From: DASYKS01 sp035995205
GTDB lineage: Bacteria; Acidobacteriota; Thermoanaerobaculia; Multivoradales; UBA5704
NCBI GenBank assembly: GCA_035995205.1
Contig: DASYKS010000110.1
Location: 1-64,000 of the forward strand
Reading direction: 5' to 3'
DNA length: 64,000 bases
Of this stretch, positions 42,631-51,164 are shown piece by piece. A program made the position numbers and the translations under genes. Numbering within the stretch: the first letter of the stretch is position 1; each line of letters opens with the position of its first letter. The notes below the pieces were generated by a model. The model saw only the letters and a program-made list of their open reading frames with translations, made no database searches and was not told where the DNA came from.

Positions 42631-43074
42631 TCAGGGCTCGGTCGGATCGAACGGACCCGGGCCTTCGAGGATCCGCTTGCTCGCCGGCACGCAGAGCAGG
42701 TTCGGGCTCTCGACCCTCAGCTTGAGCTGACCGAACTGATCCTCGGTCAGAACGGTGTGCGCCGGGTCGTCGCTCGCCTCGGCGGTTTCGTAGCAGACCA
42801 GGTGGAGGTTGGGGTCGTCCAGCGGCTCACCGTTCTTGACCACCGGGTTGCACAGGTAGCGCGGCTTGATCACGGTGGCATGGACGCCGCCGAACTGGTC
42901 CTTGAGCTTGACCGATCGCGAGGTGAATCCGCTGCTCTCGGTCACGTCATAGCAGCGGTAGTGGTTGCCGAACGGCGGTCCGGGCGTGGGCCCTACCTGA
43001 GCGTGAAAGATCGCGGCGCCAGCGATCAGGGCGACGGCGGCCAGGCCGAGCCAGAGAAAACGGGGTCGGTTCAT
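42631..43074 (-). CDS. Secreted protein with repeated cysteine-strand units
   Basis: 147 residues. A hydrophobic leader (FLWLGLAAVALIAGAAIF) is followed by YRCYDVTESSGFTSRSVKLK, DQFGGVHATV, RYLCNPV, LVCYETAE, EDQFGQLKLRVESPNLLCVP. The repeated DQFG and paired Cys resemble a short beta-rich extracellular domain found widely in deltaproteobacteria-like genomes, of unknown role. GAGGAGG lies 8 nt before ATG 43074. Followed downstream by the 21-bp array. Confidence 0.75.
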   Translation of the reverse strand: MNRPRFLWLGLAAVALIAGAAIFHAQVGPTPGPPFGNHYRCYDVTESSGFTSRSVKLKDQFGGVHATVIKPRYLCNPVVKNGEPLDDPNLHLVCYETAEASDDPAHTVLTEDQFGQLKLRVESPNLLCVPASKRILEGPGPFDPTEP

Positions 43075-43271
43075 TGCGCACCTCCTCGGGTTGAGAGGCC
43101 GCGGAATCAGGACGACCGGCACGGCGGCCCGAGACGGGACGGGGCTTGCATTCGGGCAAGCACCCTTCGGGCCGCCGGAGGCGCGGTCGCAAAAGCGCAA
43201 CGGCCTCTACCTTCTCCGGTGCGCGCCGAGCCTTTCCTGAGACATTCTTTGCTTTCGGGCCTACGACTCCC

Positions 43272-44378
43272 CTACCGGTTGCCCGCGTCGTCCTCTACGT
43301 CCTCGTCCGCATCGCCCTCGGGTTCGAGATCGCTCGCCACCGTCGCGGCGGGCGTGCGCGCGGCGCTTTCGCGCTCGGCCCAGACCGGCGCCCGCAAGCC
43401 CGCGATCGAATGGGTGCCGGTATCGCCGCGCAGCCCGGCGATCGAGTGCGTCCCGGTCTCGGAGCGGAGCCCCGCGATCAGGTGGGTGCCGGTCTCGGTG
43501 ACCGCGGCGTGCGCCGCCGCGGCGGAGGTCGGCGACCAGGGCGAGAACGGCGCGCGCGGCATGCCGCCGACCGCCACGATGTCCTCCGCCTCCCAGCCTT
43601 TTTCGCCGCGCCGCAGGGTGTACTCGAGGATCACCTCGCGGTTGGGCAGGCGGTCGAAGACGTTCGAGTCGCGCAGCTGCGAGATGTGGAAGAAGCTGTT
43701 GCCGTAGGGCGAGCCCGGCCGGCGCGAGTCGTAGATCCAGAGGTTGTCGTTGACCGTGGTCAGGAAACGGATGAAGCCGTACTTCTTCTCCTTGTCCACC
43801 CAGTACGAGATGCCGCGCACGCGCGAGCCCTCGTCGTTCCAGTGGCGGCGGTCGGCCTGGCTCGGCGGCAACAGCAGATTCGGAATCAGGTAGCCGGAAA
43901 CGAACAGGTCCGCCTGGTTGCGCAGCGATTCGGCGACGTTTTCAAACGCCACCACCTCGATCCGCAGGCCGCGGTACTGGAGCGCCTCGATCACCTTGGT
44001 GAAGTCGCCGTCTCCGGTCGCGAGCAGCACCCGGTCCAGCCGCTCGGACTGGAGCAGCATGTCGACCGCCATGTCCATGTCGGCGTTCGCCTTGCCGTAA
44101 CGCTCGCCGGTCACCGAGTCGAACTGCCAGCGGATCGGCTTTTCGACCACTTTGTAGCCGATGTCGCGCAGCCGGTTGTGGAACTCCAGCACCTTGGCGT
44201 AGGTCGGGTCGTTGCGCCGTGACCGCTCCTCGTCGAAGCGGACGTAGGCGTTGATGCGCGCGGCATCCGCGCCGTCGCGACAAGCGAACTCGCGCAATAC
44301 GTCGTACTGCATGCCGAAACCGCCGTTGCGCGTAATGTTCTCGACGTCGACATAGATCCCAACGCTCCTACCCGCCAT
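43272..44378 (-). CDS. NYN-domain RNase-like protein with cold-shock-like domain
   Basis: 368 residues. The N-terminal NYN/LabA domain shows VGIYVDVENIT (first acidic residues), KANADMDMAVDML (DxD) and VLLATGDGDFTKVIEAL. Residues about 195-255 hold a cold-shock-like OB segment (KKYGFIRFL, NSFFHISQLRD). Near the C-terminus three tandem 13-residue repeats of the TGTH-(L/S)-IAGLR type occur (DNA 43392-43500). NYN proteins are predicted metal-dependent RNases; fusion to a cold-shock domain suggests structured RNA as substrate. ATG 44378 has GGGGGAG 7 nt upstream. Confidence 0.85.
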   Translation of the reverse strand: MAGRSVGIYVDVENITRNGGFGMQYDVLREFACRDGADAARINAYVRFDEERSRRNDPTYAKVLEFHNRLRDIGYKVVEKPIRWQFDSVTGERYGKANADMDMAVDMLLQSERLDRVLLATGDGDFTKVIEALQYRGLRIEVVAFENVAESLRNQADLFVSGYLIPNLLLPPSQADRRHWNDEGSRVRGISYWVDKEKKYGFIRFLTTVNDNLWIYDSRRPGSPYGNSFFHISQLRDSNVFDRLPNREVILEYTLRRGEKGWEAEDIVAVGGMPRAPFSPWSPTSAAAAHAAVTETGTHLIAGLRSETGTHSIAGLRGDTGTHSIAGLRAPVWAERESAARTPAATVASDLEPEGDADEDVEDDAGNR

Positions 44379-44518
44379 AGCCACGCTCCCCCACAACGAA
44401 AATATTGCCCCGGCTCCGGCCGGAAGACCGCCCGGAGCTTACGGCAGGGTCCGAGGAAAGGCCAGAGGCAGACCGTCAGGAATTCGTCAAATATGGCTTC
44501 AGCCGGCGAAACGGGGCC

Positions 44519-47251
44519 TCAGGGCGCGCCGAGAGCCGACAGCGGCAGGCGGAACAGCTCGCTCCCGGTCGCGACGCGAGAGGCGACGAATAGAAGGTCG
44601 GAGCCGAGCGCGAGAAAATCGCTCGGGGAGGACGGCAGCCGCCCGCCCTGTACGTCGCTCGCGAGCCGGGTCCCTGCCGTGGTGCCGTCGCTCGACCAGA
44701 CTTCCAGTCCGTGCTTTCCGTCGTCGGCCGCGAACACCAGCCGGTTGCCGATCGCGGTGAGCGCCTGCGGCACCGAAGAGCGCGTTCCCCGGCGAATGTC
44801 GGCAACGCGATAGGTCCCTTCTTCCGTGCCGTCGGTCGCCCACAGCTCGCGGCCGGTCGACCCGTCGTCGGCCGAGAAGAACGCCCGGTCGCCGACCACC
44901 GTGATCCCATCCGGCCACGACGGTGCCGCCCCGGGGCGCAGGTCGGCAAGCAGGCGCGTACCGGCCGGCGTGCCGTCGCTCACCCACAGTTCCTGGCCGT
45001 GCTCCGGATCGGAGGCGGCGAACAGGAGCAACTCGCCGAGCCGCGCGAGCGAGCGGATCGGATCGCCGTCGTTGAGGTTCGGCGATTCGGCCAGCTTCTC
45101 GGTCCCGGCGCTCGTGCCATCGGTCGCCCAGAGTCGGGAAACGTCTTCACCGCGGTCTTCGGCGGTCAAGAGGAGAAGACCGCCGGGACCGATGATCGCT
45201 TCGCGGATGGCGCCGGTACAGAATGCGCACGACGAAGGGAGCGCGTGCCGGGTGCCCGCCGCGCTGCCGTCGGTGACCCAAAGCCCCAAAGGGAATGAAC
45301 CGGCCTGGACGTCGAACCCCGAGGGGATGAAGAAGGCCCGGTGCCGTTCCGGGTCGACCGCCGAGAGTATCCCGTAGCCAAAGAATCGGTCGAATTGCGC
45401 GATCTCGGCCAGCCGCCGGCTTCCCTCGGGGCGACCGTCGGCCCGCCAGAGCTCGAATCTCGGATTCTCGGCGTCACCCACCGGAGCGAAGAACAGCGCC
45501 CGGCCGCCAAGGCGGAAACCTCGTTGCGATCCCCGCACCTCGCTCGCGAGGCGGAACAGCAGGTTGATGCCACCGCGCCGGGCCGGGGCGTGCCGAATCG
45601 AACCATCCGGCGCTTCGAGCACCACACCCGATGCGGTCGGCGCCAGGAGGAGCGGGAAATCCGCGGGATCTCTCCCCGGCGTGAGATCGGCCACCAGCTC
45701 GGTCCCCGCGGTCGTGCCGTCGCTCCGCCAGACTTCTTGACCGTGGGCATCGTCGGTCGCGGTGAACAGCAGGCGCCCGGCCACCCGAGTCAGCTGGCGC
45801 GGGTACGAAGAGGGATCGCCTTGGGCCAAATCGCGCAACAGAACGGTGCTTTCGGGGGAGCCGCCGGTCGCCGCCAGTTCGACACCGACCCCGTGGCCGA
45901 GATCCGCGCCGAAGACCGCCCGCTCTCCGGCCCCGGCCAGGCTGCCGAAGACCCGCTCGCGAACCTGCGCAACGCTTCCGACATGGCCCGGAACTGCGGC
46001 GTTCAGCTCGATCCCACGGTCGGGACGTGAAGTCCAGAAGTAGACGCGATCGCCCACCACCCCCGCCCGCTCCGGGTCGGACGAACCGGCGCCCGCAACG
46101 AAATCGGCGAGGAGGCGATACTCCCCCGGGGGACCGGCGGTGAACCAGAGCTCGCGCCCCTGATCGGGGGTCTCGGCGGCGAAGTAGGCGCCCGCCGAAT
46201 TGCTTCCCAGGTAGACCGGCCGCGTTCCCGCGGGCGAACCGGCCGCGGCCGCGGGCAGCGTCCCAGCAGGCGTGCCGTCGGTCGTCCAAAGGGAATCCGG
46301 CGCGCCGGGCAGGTTCGCCACGAAGAGCGTCCGCGCCCCCTGACGGACGAACGAGTGGGGAGATGAATCCTCCCCGCCCGGGACCAGGTCGGCGAACGGC
46401 GCCGCCACGCCGTCGGACACCCGCCAGAGCTCGCAGCCGGTGGCGGCGGTAGCGGCGGCGAAGTAGAAATCGCCCGCCACCACCCGCCGCCGGTCGTCGG
46501 AATCGTCCGAACAGATCGACTCGCCCGCGTCGCGACGCAGGGCGAGCACGCGCCGCGTGCCGGCGGCCGTGCCGTCGCTCTCCCACAGCTCATCGACCCC
46601 ATCGCTGGTGAAGTTGTCGAAGTAGAACTTCAGCCCGCCCGGCATCGGACGGGGGGAGCCCGCCCCTTCGGGGACCGAGACGCCTCCTCCGGACTCGCCC
46701 GACAGGCGCGCAAACAGCGCGGAGCCCGCGCGGGTGCCGTCGCTCGACCAGAGATCCCAGCCTTGGAGATCCGGACCGAAAGTGAGGAAAAGCACGCGGT
46801 CGCCGCCGTCGCGCAGAGAGAGATAGATCCCGTCCGCCGGCCCCGGCGCGAGGTCGATCAACGAACGGGTACCGGCCACGGTGCCGTCGCTCTGCCAGAG
46901 CTCGGTCCCGCGCGCGCCGTCGGATGCGAGAAAGAAGGCCCGCTCCCCGATCGCGATCGGATCCTCAGAACTGTCCGAGCTGCAAGGTCCGGGGCATAGG
47001 TCCGCGACCAACGAAGTGCCTTCCGCGGTGCCGTCGGTTTGGTACAGCTCCACCCCCAAACGCGGAGTGCGCGCCCAGAACAGCGCCAGCCCCCCGAGTG
47101 AGACCATCCCGGAAGGGTTCGACGACAGATTCGGGCCTTGTTGGCGACGCACGTCGCGCACCAACGACGCGGGAGTGGCGGCGAAGGCGGAGGTGGCAAA
47201 GACGGCGAGCAGTGCGGTGGCGGTCGAGCAAAACGCGGCCCGGCGGATCAT
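44519..47251 (-). CDS. Large secreted ELW-SDGT repeat protein
   Basis: 910 residues. Signal peptide AAFCSTATALLAVFATSAFA. About a dozen repeats of the form G-x-ELW-x-SDGT-x-AGT-x-L-x-DL-x-PG run through it, for example GTELWQSDGTVAGT, GQEVWRSDGTTAGT, GQELWVSDGTPAGT and GRELWATDGTEEGT. Such repeats form propeller-like or solenoid folds in secreted proteins of myxobacteria and acidobacteria. No catalytic domain is visible, and no anchor at the C-terminus. GAGGGAGA is 5 nt before ATG 47251. Confidence 0.88.
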   Translation of the reverse strand: MIRRAAFCSTATALLAVFATSAFAATPASLVRDVRRQQGPNLSSNPSGMVSLGGLALFWARTPRLGVELYQTDGTAEGTSLVADLCPGPCSSDSSEDPIAIGERAFFLASDGARGTELWQSDGTVAGTRSLIDLAPGPADGIYLSLRDGGDRVLFLTFGPDLQGWDLWSSDGTRAGSALFARLSGESGGGVSVPEGAGSPRPMPGGLKFYFDNFTSDGVDELWESDGTAAGTRRVLALRRDAGESICSDDSDDRRRVVAGDFYFAAATAATGCELWRVSDGVAAPFADLVPGGEDSSPHSFVRQGARTLFVANLPGAPDSLWTTDGTPAGTLPAAAAGSPAGTRPVYLGSNSAGAYFAAETPDQGRELWFTAGPPGEYRLLADFVAGAGSSDPERAGVVGDRVYFWTSRPDRGIELNAAVPGHVGSVAQVRERVFGSLAGAGERAVFGADLGHGVGVELAATGGSPESTVLLRDLAQGDPSSYPRQLTRVAGRLLFTATDDAHGQEVWRSDGTTAGTELVADLTPGRDPADFPLLLAPTASGVVLEAPDGSIRHAPARRGGINLLFRLASEVRGSQRGFRLGGRALFFAPVGDAENPRFELWRADGRPEGSRRLAEIAQFDRFFGYGILSAVDPERHRAFFIPSGFDVQAGSFPLGLWVTDGSAAGTRHALPSSCAFCTGAIREAIIGPGGLLLLTAEDRGEDVSRLWATDGTSAGTEKLAESPNLNDGDPIRSLARLGELLLFAASDPEHGQELWVSDGTPAGTRLLADLRPGAAPSWPDGITVVGDRAFFSADDGSTGRELWATDGTEEGTYRVADIRRGTRSSVPQALTAIGNRLVFAADDGKHGLEVWSSDGTTAGTRLASDVQGGRLPSSPSDFLALGSDLLFVASRVATGSELFRLPLSALGAP

Positions 47252-47477
47252 GACGGTCTCCCTCGGCGCCGCGCCCCGGTCCCGGCCGCGCGGCTCCTCG
47301 TAGGTTCGGTTCTGTCGATCTTACGGAACCGGACCGGCGAACGTCGCCCGCACCTCCCTCGACCGGAAACTTCGCACGTAACAAAGCATCTTCTCATTCG
47401 CCCGTTCCAACAGGCGCGCTTCGCGCCGGCCCAGCCCGGATCGGTCCGGGTTCGCGCACCCAAGGGAGGCATCACCC

Positions 47478-47909
47478 ATGTCCGATCCCAAGTTCAACAG
47501 CCCGAACGACACCCCCCACGCCGCCAAGGCGGGAGCCGTAGAAGCCGAAGCCGCAGCCGTGGCGACCGCCGCTCCGCTCGTGGGCACCTGGCAGGCCTGC
47601 AACAAGGCGACCCGCGGCATCGTCCGCGTCGAGATCACCGAGAAGGCCGGAGCGCTCACGGTCCAGGTCTTCGGCGCCTGCACTCCGACCCCCTGCGACT
47701 GGGGGGCGGTCAAAGGGCTGGCCTACGCCACCTCGGTCTCGGGCGGCCCGGCGATCGCATTCACGGCGATCTACACCGCCGGCTTCAAGGACACGATCGT
47801 CACCGGCCTGCTCGACGCCGGCTCGCTCCTGGTCGAGAACTACAACACTTTCAAGGACGGCAGCGGCCGGGCCAACTATTACGATCGCGGCTACTTCTGT
47901 AAGCGCTGA
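47478..47909 (+). CDS. Hypothetical single-domain beta protein
   Basis: 143 residues, no signal peptide. After an Ala-rich N-terminus: LVGTWQACNKATRGIVRVEI, then FGACTPTPCDWGAVKGLAY and a C-terminal YDRGYFCKR. The GTW-x-N-x-x-T-RGI-x-R and C-x-P-x-x-CDWG motifs mark a widespread small beta-sandwich family of unknown function. GGGAGG precedes ATG 47478 by about 8 nt. Divergent from the ELW-SDGT gene. Confidence 0.8.
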   Translation: MSDPKFNSPNDTPHAAKAGAVEAEAAAVATAAPLVGTWQACNKATRGIVRVEITEKAGALTVQVFGACTPTPCDWGAVKGLAYATSVSGGPAIAFTAIYTAGFKDTIVTGLLDAGSLLVENYNTFKDGSGRANYYDRGYFCKR

Positions 47910-48010
47910 TCGGCAAGTCTCGTGGAAGCGGTGAGCCGCGGCGGCGGGAGAGACGCCGCCGCGGCCTGTCCCATGTCTGCCCTGCGAAACCCCAGGATCT
48001 CATCTCGCAT

Positions 48011-48039
48011 TTGACAGTGAGAGTCTCGTTGTCTAGCCT
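48011..48039 (+). promoter_or_regulatory. Predicted sigma-70-type promoter of the M13 protease gene
   Basis: TTGACA (48011-48016), 17-bp spacer, TAGCCT (48034-48039), about 50 bp before the start codon. The -35 is consensus; the -10 is weak. Confidence 0.5.
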
Positions 48040-48087
48040 GAACCCATCGTAACGTTCTAAAAGAATAATTTTTCTGGAGATACCGCC

Positions 48088-50151
48088 ATGGCCCAACCCA
48101 CGATGCGTTCCTGCGAAGCGATTCTCCTCGGGGTTGCCATCTGGGTCGCGGGTCTATACGGCGATGCCATCCCGGCGGCGGAACAGATCCCCCCGCGCGT
48201 CGATTTCCTCCAGGAGGACATGGATCGTTCGGTGAATCCCGGCGAAGATTTCTTCCAGTTCGCCAACGGCGGCTGGCTCAAGCGCAATCCCATTCCCGCC
48301 TCGGAACCCATGTGGGGCATCGGCTCCCTGGTGAAGGAGCAGCTCTACGTCAACCTGCGCACGATCAACGAGCAGGCGGCTGCGAGCGCGGCCTCGGCCG
48401 GCAGCGATCAGCAGAAGATCGGCGACTGGTGGGCCACGGCGATGGATGCCGCCAAGGCCGAACAGCTCGGCGTCCACCCCCTCGATGCCGAGCTCGATCG
48501 CGTCGCCAAGGTAAGGAGCGCGCGCGAAGCGCTCGATGTGGCTTTCGCTTGGCAGCCGCTGCAGGTCCGAGCGTTTTTCGCCTTCGACGTCGCTCAGGAC
48601 GACAAGAACAGCGGGCAGATGGCGATCTATCTCAACCAGGCGGGTCTGGGCCTCCCGAACCGGGAGTTTTATTTCAATCCTGAGAAGGGCGTCGCGAAAG
48701 TCCGGGAAGAGTACGTCGCGCATATCGCTCGCACGCTGGCTCAACTCGGCCGCGACGACGTTGCGGCGAGTAAGGCCGCCGCCGCCGTCATGGAATTCGA
48801 GACTTCGCTCGCCAAGGCCTCTCGAAATCTCGAGGATCTGCGGGATCCTCAGTTGAACTACAACAAGATGACCCCCGCGGAGGTGACGGCGAGGATTACG
48901 CCGACGATCGGCTGGACCGATCGGCTCGCCGAATGGAATCTTCATCCGCCTTTCGTCGTCGTCGGACAGCCGGAGTTCCTCGCGGTCCTCGACCGCCTGT
49001 TGGGGCAGACGCCCGTTCCGGTCCTCCAGGACTATCTACGAGCTCGCCTGGTGGCCACGTATGCGGAAACCTTGAGCAAGGCGTTCGACGACGAGCACTT
49101 CCGTTTCTACCATCAGGTGCTGTCCGGTCAGAACGAACCGCGACCGCGCTGGAAGCGGGTGCTCACCGCCCAGAACGAAGCCATGGGCATGATTCTCGGC
49201 AGGATCTTCGTCAAGGAGTATTTCCCCGAGGCCGCGAAGAAACGCTATAGCGATCTCGTCGAAGCGATCCGCGCCTCCTATCGGGATCGCATCGACCGCC
49301 TCGAATGGATGAGCGACGCGACGAAAGCGAAGGCGCAACAGAAGCTCGCCGCGATCACCTCGAAGGTCGGTTACCCGGACCGGTGGAAGGACTACTCCGC
49401 GCTCGTGGTCGGCCGTGTTTCGTATTGCGAGAACTCGATGAACGCCAAGCGCTGGCGCTTCAACGACAAGGTGTCGAAGTTCGGTAAACCCGCCGACCGC
49501 AACGAATGGGCCATGACCCCGCAGTCATGGAACGCTTATTACAACTCCTCCAACAACGAAATCGTGCTGCCCGCAGCGATCTTCACGGTTCCCGGCGTAT
49601 CCGACGCGGATGTCGACGATGCCGTGGTCTACGGCAACGCGGGTGCTTTGATCGGTCACGAGATCACCCACGGCTTCGACGACTGGGGCCGCAAGTTCGA
49701 TGCGGCCGGCAACCTCGCCGACTGGTGGACTCCGTCGGACGCCGAGAAGTTCCAGCAGCGCTCTACGGTCATGGTGAAACAGTTCGATGCCTACGAACCG
49801 CTGCCCGGCCTGCACATCAACGGCAAGGCGAGCCTCGGCGAAAACATCGCCGACCATGGCGGCCTCCTGCTCGCTCTCGAGGCGTTCAAAAAGACCGATC
49901 AATACAAGGAGGGCCGGGAGATCGGGGGCCTCACGCCGATCCAGCGCCTATTCCTCGGCTACGCGCTCGGCCGGATGATTCAAATCCAAGAAGCTTGGCT
50001 CCGCCTGCACCTGCTGAGCGACGTTCACTCGCCTCCGAAATGGCGCGTGCTCGGGCCGCTCTCGAACATCCCGGAGTTTTACCAGGCGTTCGGCGTGAAA
50101 CCGGGCCAGCCGCTCTGGCGACCCGAGGCCGACCACGTGCGCATTTGGTGA
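48088..50151 (+). CDS. M13-family zinc metalloendopeptidase (neprilysin/PepO-like)
   Basis: 687 residues with an N-terminal export signal (ILLGVAIWVAGLYG). The M13 N-domain start (RSVNPGEDFFQFANGGWLKR) is present, then the substrate-binding WNAYYNSSNNEIVLPAAI. Zinc ligands follow in HEITHGFDDWGRKFD and the third ligand in GENIADHGG; SPPKWRVLGPLSN matches the family's C-terminal VHPPxxxRV motif, and the protein ends in a family-typical Trp. Length is normal for bacterial PepO. It cleaves oligopeptides in the periplasm or outside. TGGAG lies about 9 nt before ATG 48088. Confidence 0.93.
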   Translation: MAQPTMRSCEAILLGVAIWVAGLYGDAIPAAEQIPPRVDFLQEDMDRSVNPGEDFFQFANGGWLKRNPIPASEPMWGIGSLVKEQLYVNLRTINEQAAASAASAGSDQQKIGDWWATAMDAAKAEQLGVHPLDAELDRVAKVRSAREALDVAFAWQPLQVRAFFAFDVAQDDKNSGQMAIYLNQAGLGLPNREFYFNPEKGVAKVREEYVAHIARTLAQLGRDDVAASKAAAAVMEFETSLAKASRNLEDLRDPQLNYNKMTPAEVTARITPTIGWTDRLAEWNLHPPFVVVGQPEFLAVLDRLLGQTPVPVLQDYLRARLVATYAETLSKAFDDEHFRFYHQVLSGQNEPRPRWKRVLTAQNEAMGMILGRIFVKEYFPEAAKKRYSDLVEAIRASYRDRIDRLEWMSDATKAKAQQKLAAITSKVGYPDRWKDYSALVVGRVSYCENSMNAKRWRFNDKVSKFGKPADRNEWAMTPQSWNAYYNSSNNEIVLPAAIFTVPGVSDADVDDAVVYGNAGALIGHEITHGFDDWGRKFDAAGNLADWWTPSDAEKFQQRSTVMVKQFDAYEPLPGLHINGKASLGENIADHGGLLLALEAFKKTDQYKEGREIGGLTPIQRLFLGYALGRMIQIQEAWLRLHLLSDVHSPPKWRVLGPLSNIPEFYQAFGVKPGQPLWRPEADHVRIW

Positions 50152-50204
50152 GACGGCCTCCATGGGCGGAGTTGGAGCCCGGCGGTCGCGCTTACCGCGA
50201 TCTC

Positions 50205-50510
50205 CTAGCCGCCCGCCTGGAGGACGACATGCGCGCGCTCGATCTCGCGGTGGAAGCTCTCGGGGATACGGGTCCAGTCCAGGATGTCGACCCGGATCGG
50301 CAGGTTGCTTTCGATGAAGGCTTCTTTCAGGTCGAACAAGTCAGCGGCAGGATTACCCGGATTGCGCAGCACCAGGTCGAGGTCGCTGGCTTCATGGCCA
50401 TCGCCATTGACCCGACTGCCATACGCCCAGACCTCCGCATAAGGAGCATGGGCTCGCAGCAGGGCGAGAACCTGGTCGAGATATCGATTTGGTAGGTCGA
50501 GTCCGGCCAT
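50205..50510 (-). CDS. mntA: MntA-type nucleotidyltransferase antitoxin
   Basis: 101 residues. Minimal nucleotidyltransferase fold: YGSRVNGDGHEASDLDLVL holds GS and DxD, and the third carboxylate is in IRVDILDW. MntA antitoxins neutralise HepT by transferring AMP residues to it. ATG 50510 is 7 bp after the hepT stop. The ORF extends upstream in frame, but the family start and hepT overlap argue for 50510. Confidence 0.88.
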   Translation of the reverse strand: MAGLDLPNRYLDQVLALLRAHAPYAEVWAYGSRVNGDGHEASDLDLVLRNPGNPAADLFDLKEAFIESNLPIRVDILDWTRIPESFHREIERAHVVLQAGG

Positions 50511-50517
50511 GGCGCGG

Positions 50518-50940
50518 TCATGCCTCGCTGTTGAAACGATATTGCAAGACGGTTTCCAAGTTCTTCGCGTCGGCGATGAAAGCAGGCAGGAGGACCAGAG
50601 TTTCCTTGGCGAAACCTTCCCCATAGTCGTGGGCGGTGTTGTTGCGGTTGTCGCGGTAAGCGAACCAGCGCTCGACTTCTACCAATGTCATCAGCCCATG
50701 GGTGGCCGCCAAGCGAAGGATGTCTTTGACCGGGAAAGCGTCCAGCTTCACGTGGCCGAAGACCCGGAGCGCCTGCTTGAGCAGTTTGACGCTGGTCTCC
50801 TGGGTCAGCTCATAGCCTTTGACGATGGCATTGCGAAACACCTCCTGTTCGATGCTTTCCGGCGTGGCCTCCTCGTACATCGCCAGGGAAGTTTCGAGCG
50901 TGTCGATGCATCGCTTCAGGTGGTCGGTGTTGAGCGTCAT
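50518..50940 (-). CDS. hepT: HepT-type HEPN ribonuclease toxin
   Basis: 140 residues, all helical. The HEPN active site RX4-HXY is seen as RNNTAHDY near residue 104. Gene order hepT then mntA with a 7-bp gap is the usual type VII toxin-antitoxin layout. ATG 50940 follows GAGTC; an upstream extension would run into the palindromic element. Activity is RNA cleavage, checked by AMPylation of the Tyr. Confidence 0.88.
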   Translation of the reverse strand: MTLNTDHLKRCIDTLETSLAMYEEATPESIEQEVFRNAIVKGYELTQETSVKLLKQALRVFGHVKLDAFPVKDILRLAATHGLMTLVEVERWFAYRDNRNNTAHDYGEGFAKETLVLLPAFIADAKNLETVLQYRFNSEA

Positions 50941-51026
50941 GTTCCGAGTCTCTCCTGCCTCTTGTTTTGATTCTATGCCGGCCGAGCCATAGCGACTGGG
51001 CACGGTCGCCCTGGCCCGGGGCATCT

Positions 51027-51107
51027 CCCGGGACCGCCGAGCACCAGCTCGGCCGTTTTGGCCTCTTTGCCGCTTCGAGTGCCGAGCTGGTGCTCGGCGG
51101 TCCCGGG
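51027..51107. repeat. Perfect 27-bp inverted repeat (palindromic element, best copy)
   Basis: The left arm 51027-51053 and right arm 51081-51107 are exact reverse complements (outer CCCGGGACC, inner CAGCTCGGC) around a 27-nt spacer. Related copies: 30283-30349, 42449-42484, 41297-41340. No reading frame within. It lies between hepT and dnaE2, which are divergent. Likely a non-autonomous REP/MITE-like element. Confidence 0.9.
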
Positions 51108-51152
51108 GGAAATTCTAGTCGCCCGGGCGCGTATGTTACGCCCAACTTACGC

Positions 51153-51158
51153 TATACT
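51153..51158 (+). promoter_or_regulatory. -10 element of dnaE2, possible leaderless mRNA
   Basis: TATACT ends 6 nt before ATG 51165, so transcription would start at or next to the start codon. No ribosome-binding sequence is present upstream, consistent with a leaderless transcript. Confidence 0.45.
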
Positions 51159-51164
51159 TCCGCT

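Noticed and set aside
41596..43707. Long plus-strand frame across the 21-bp array, with AT-hook-like GRPKR strings
   Set aside because: The repeat lacks stop codons in all frames and unit lengths of 19, 20 and 22 bp break the phase, so the apparent protein is an artefact.
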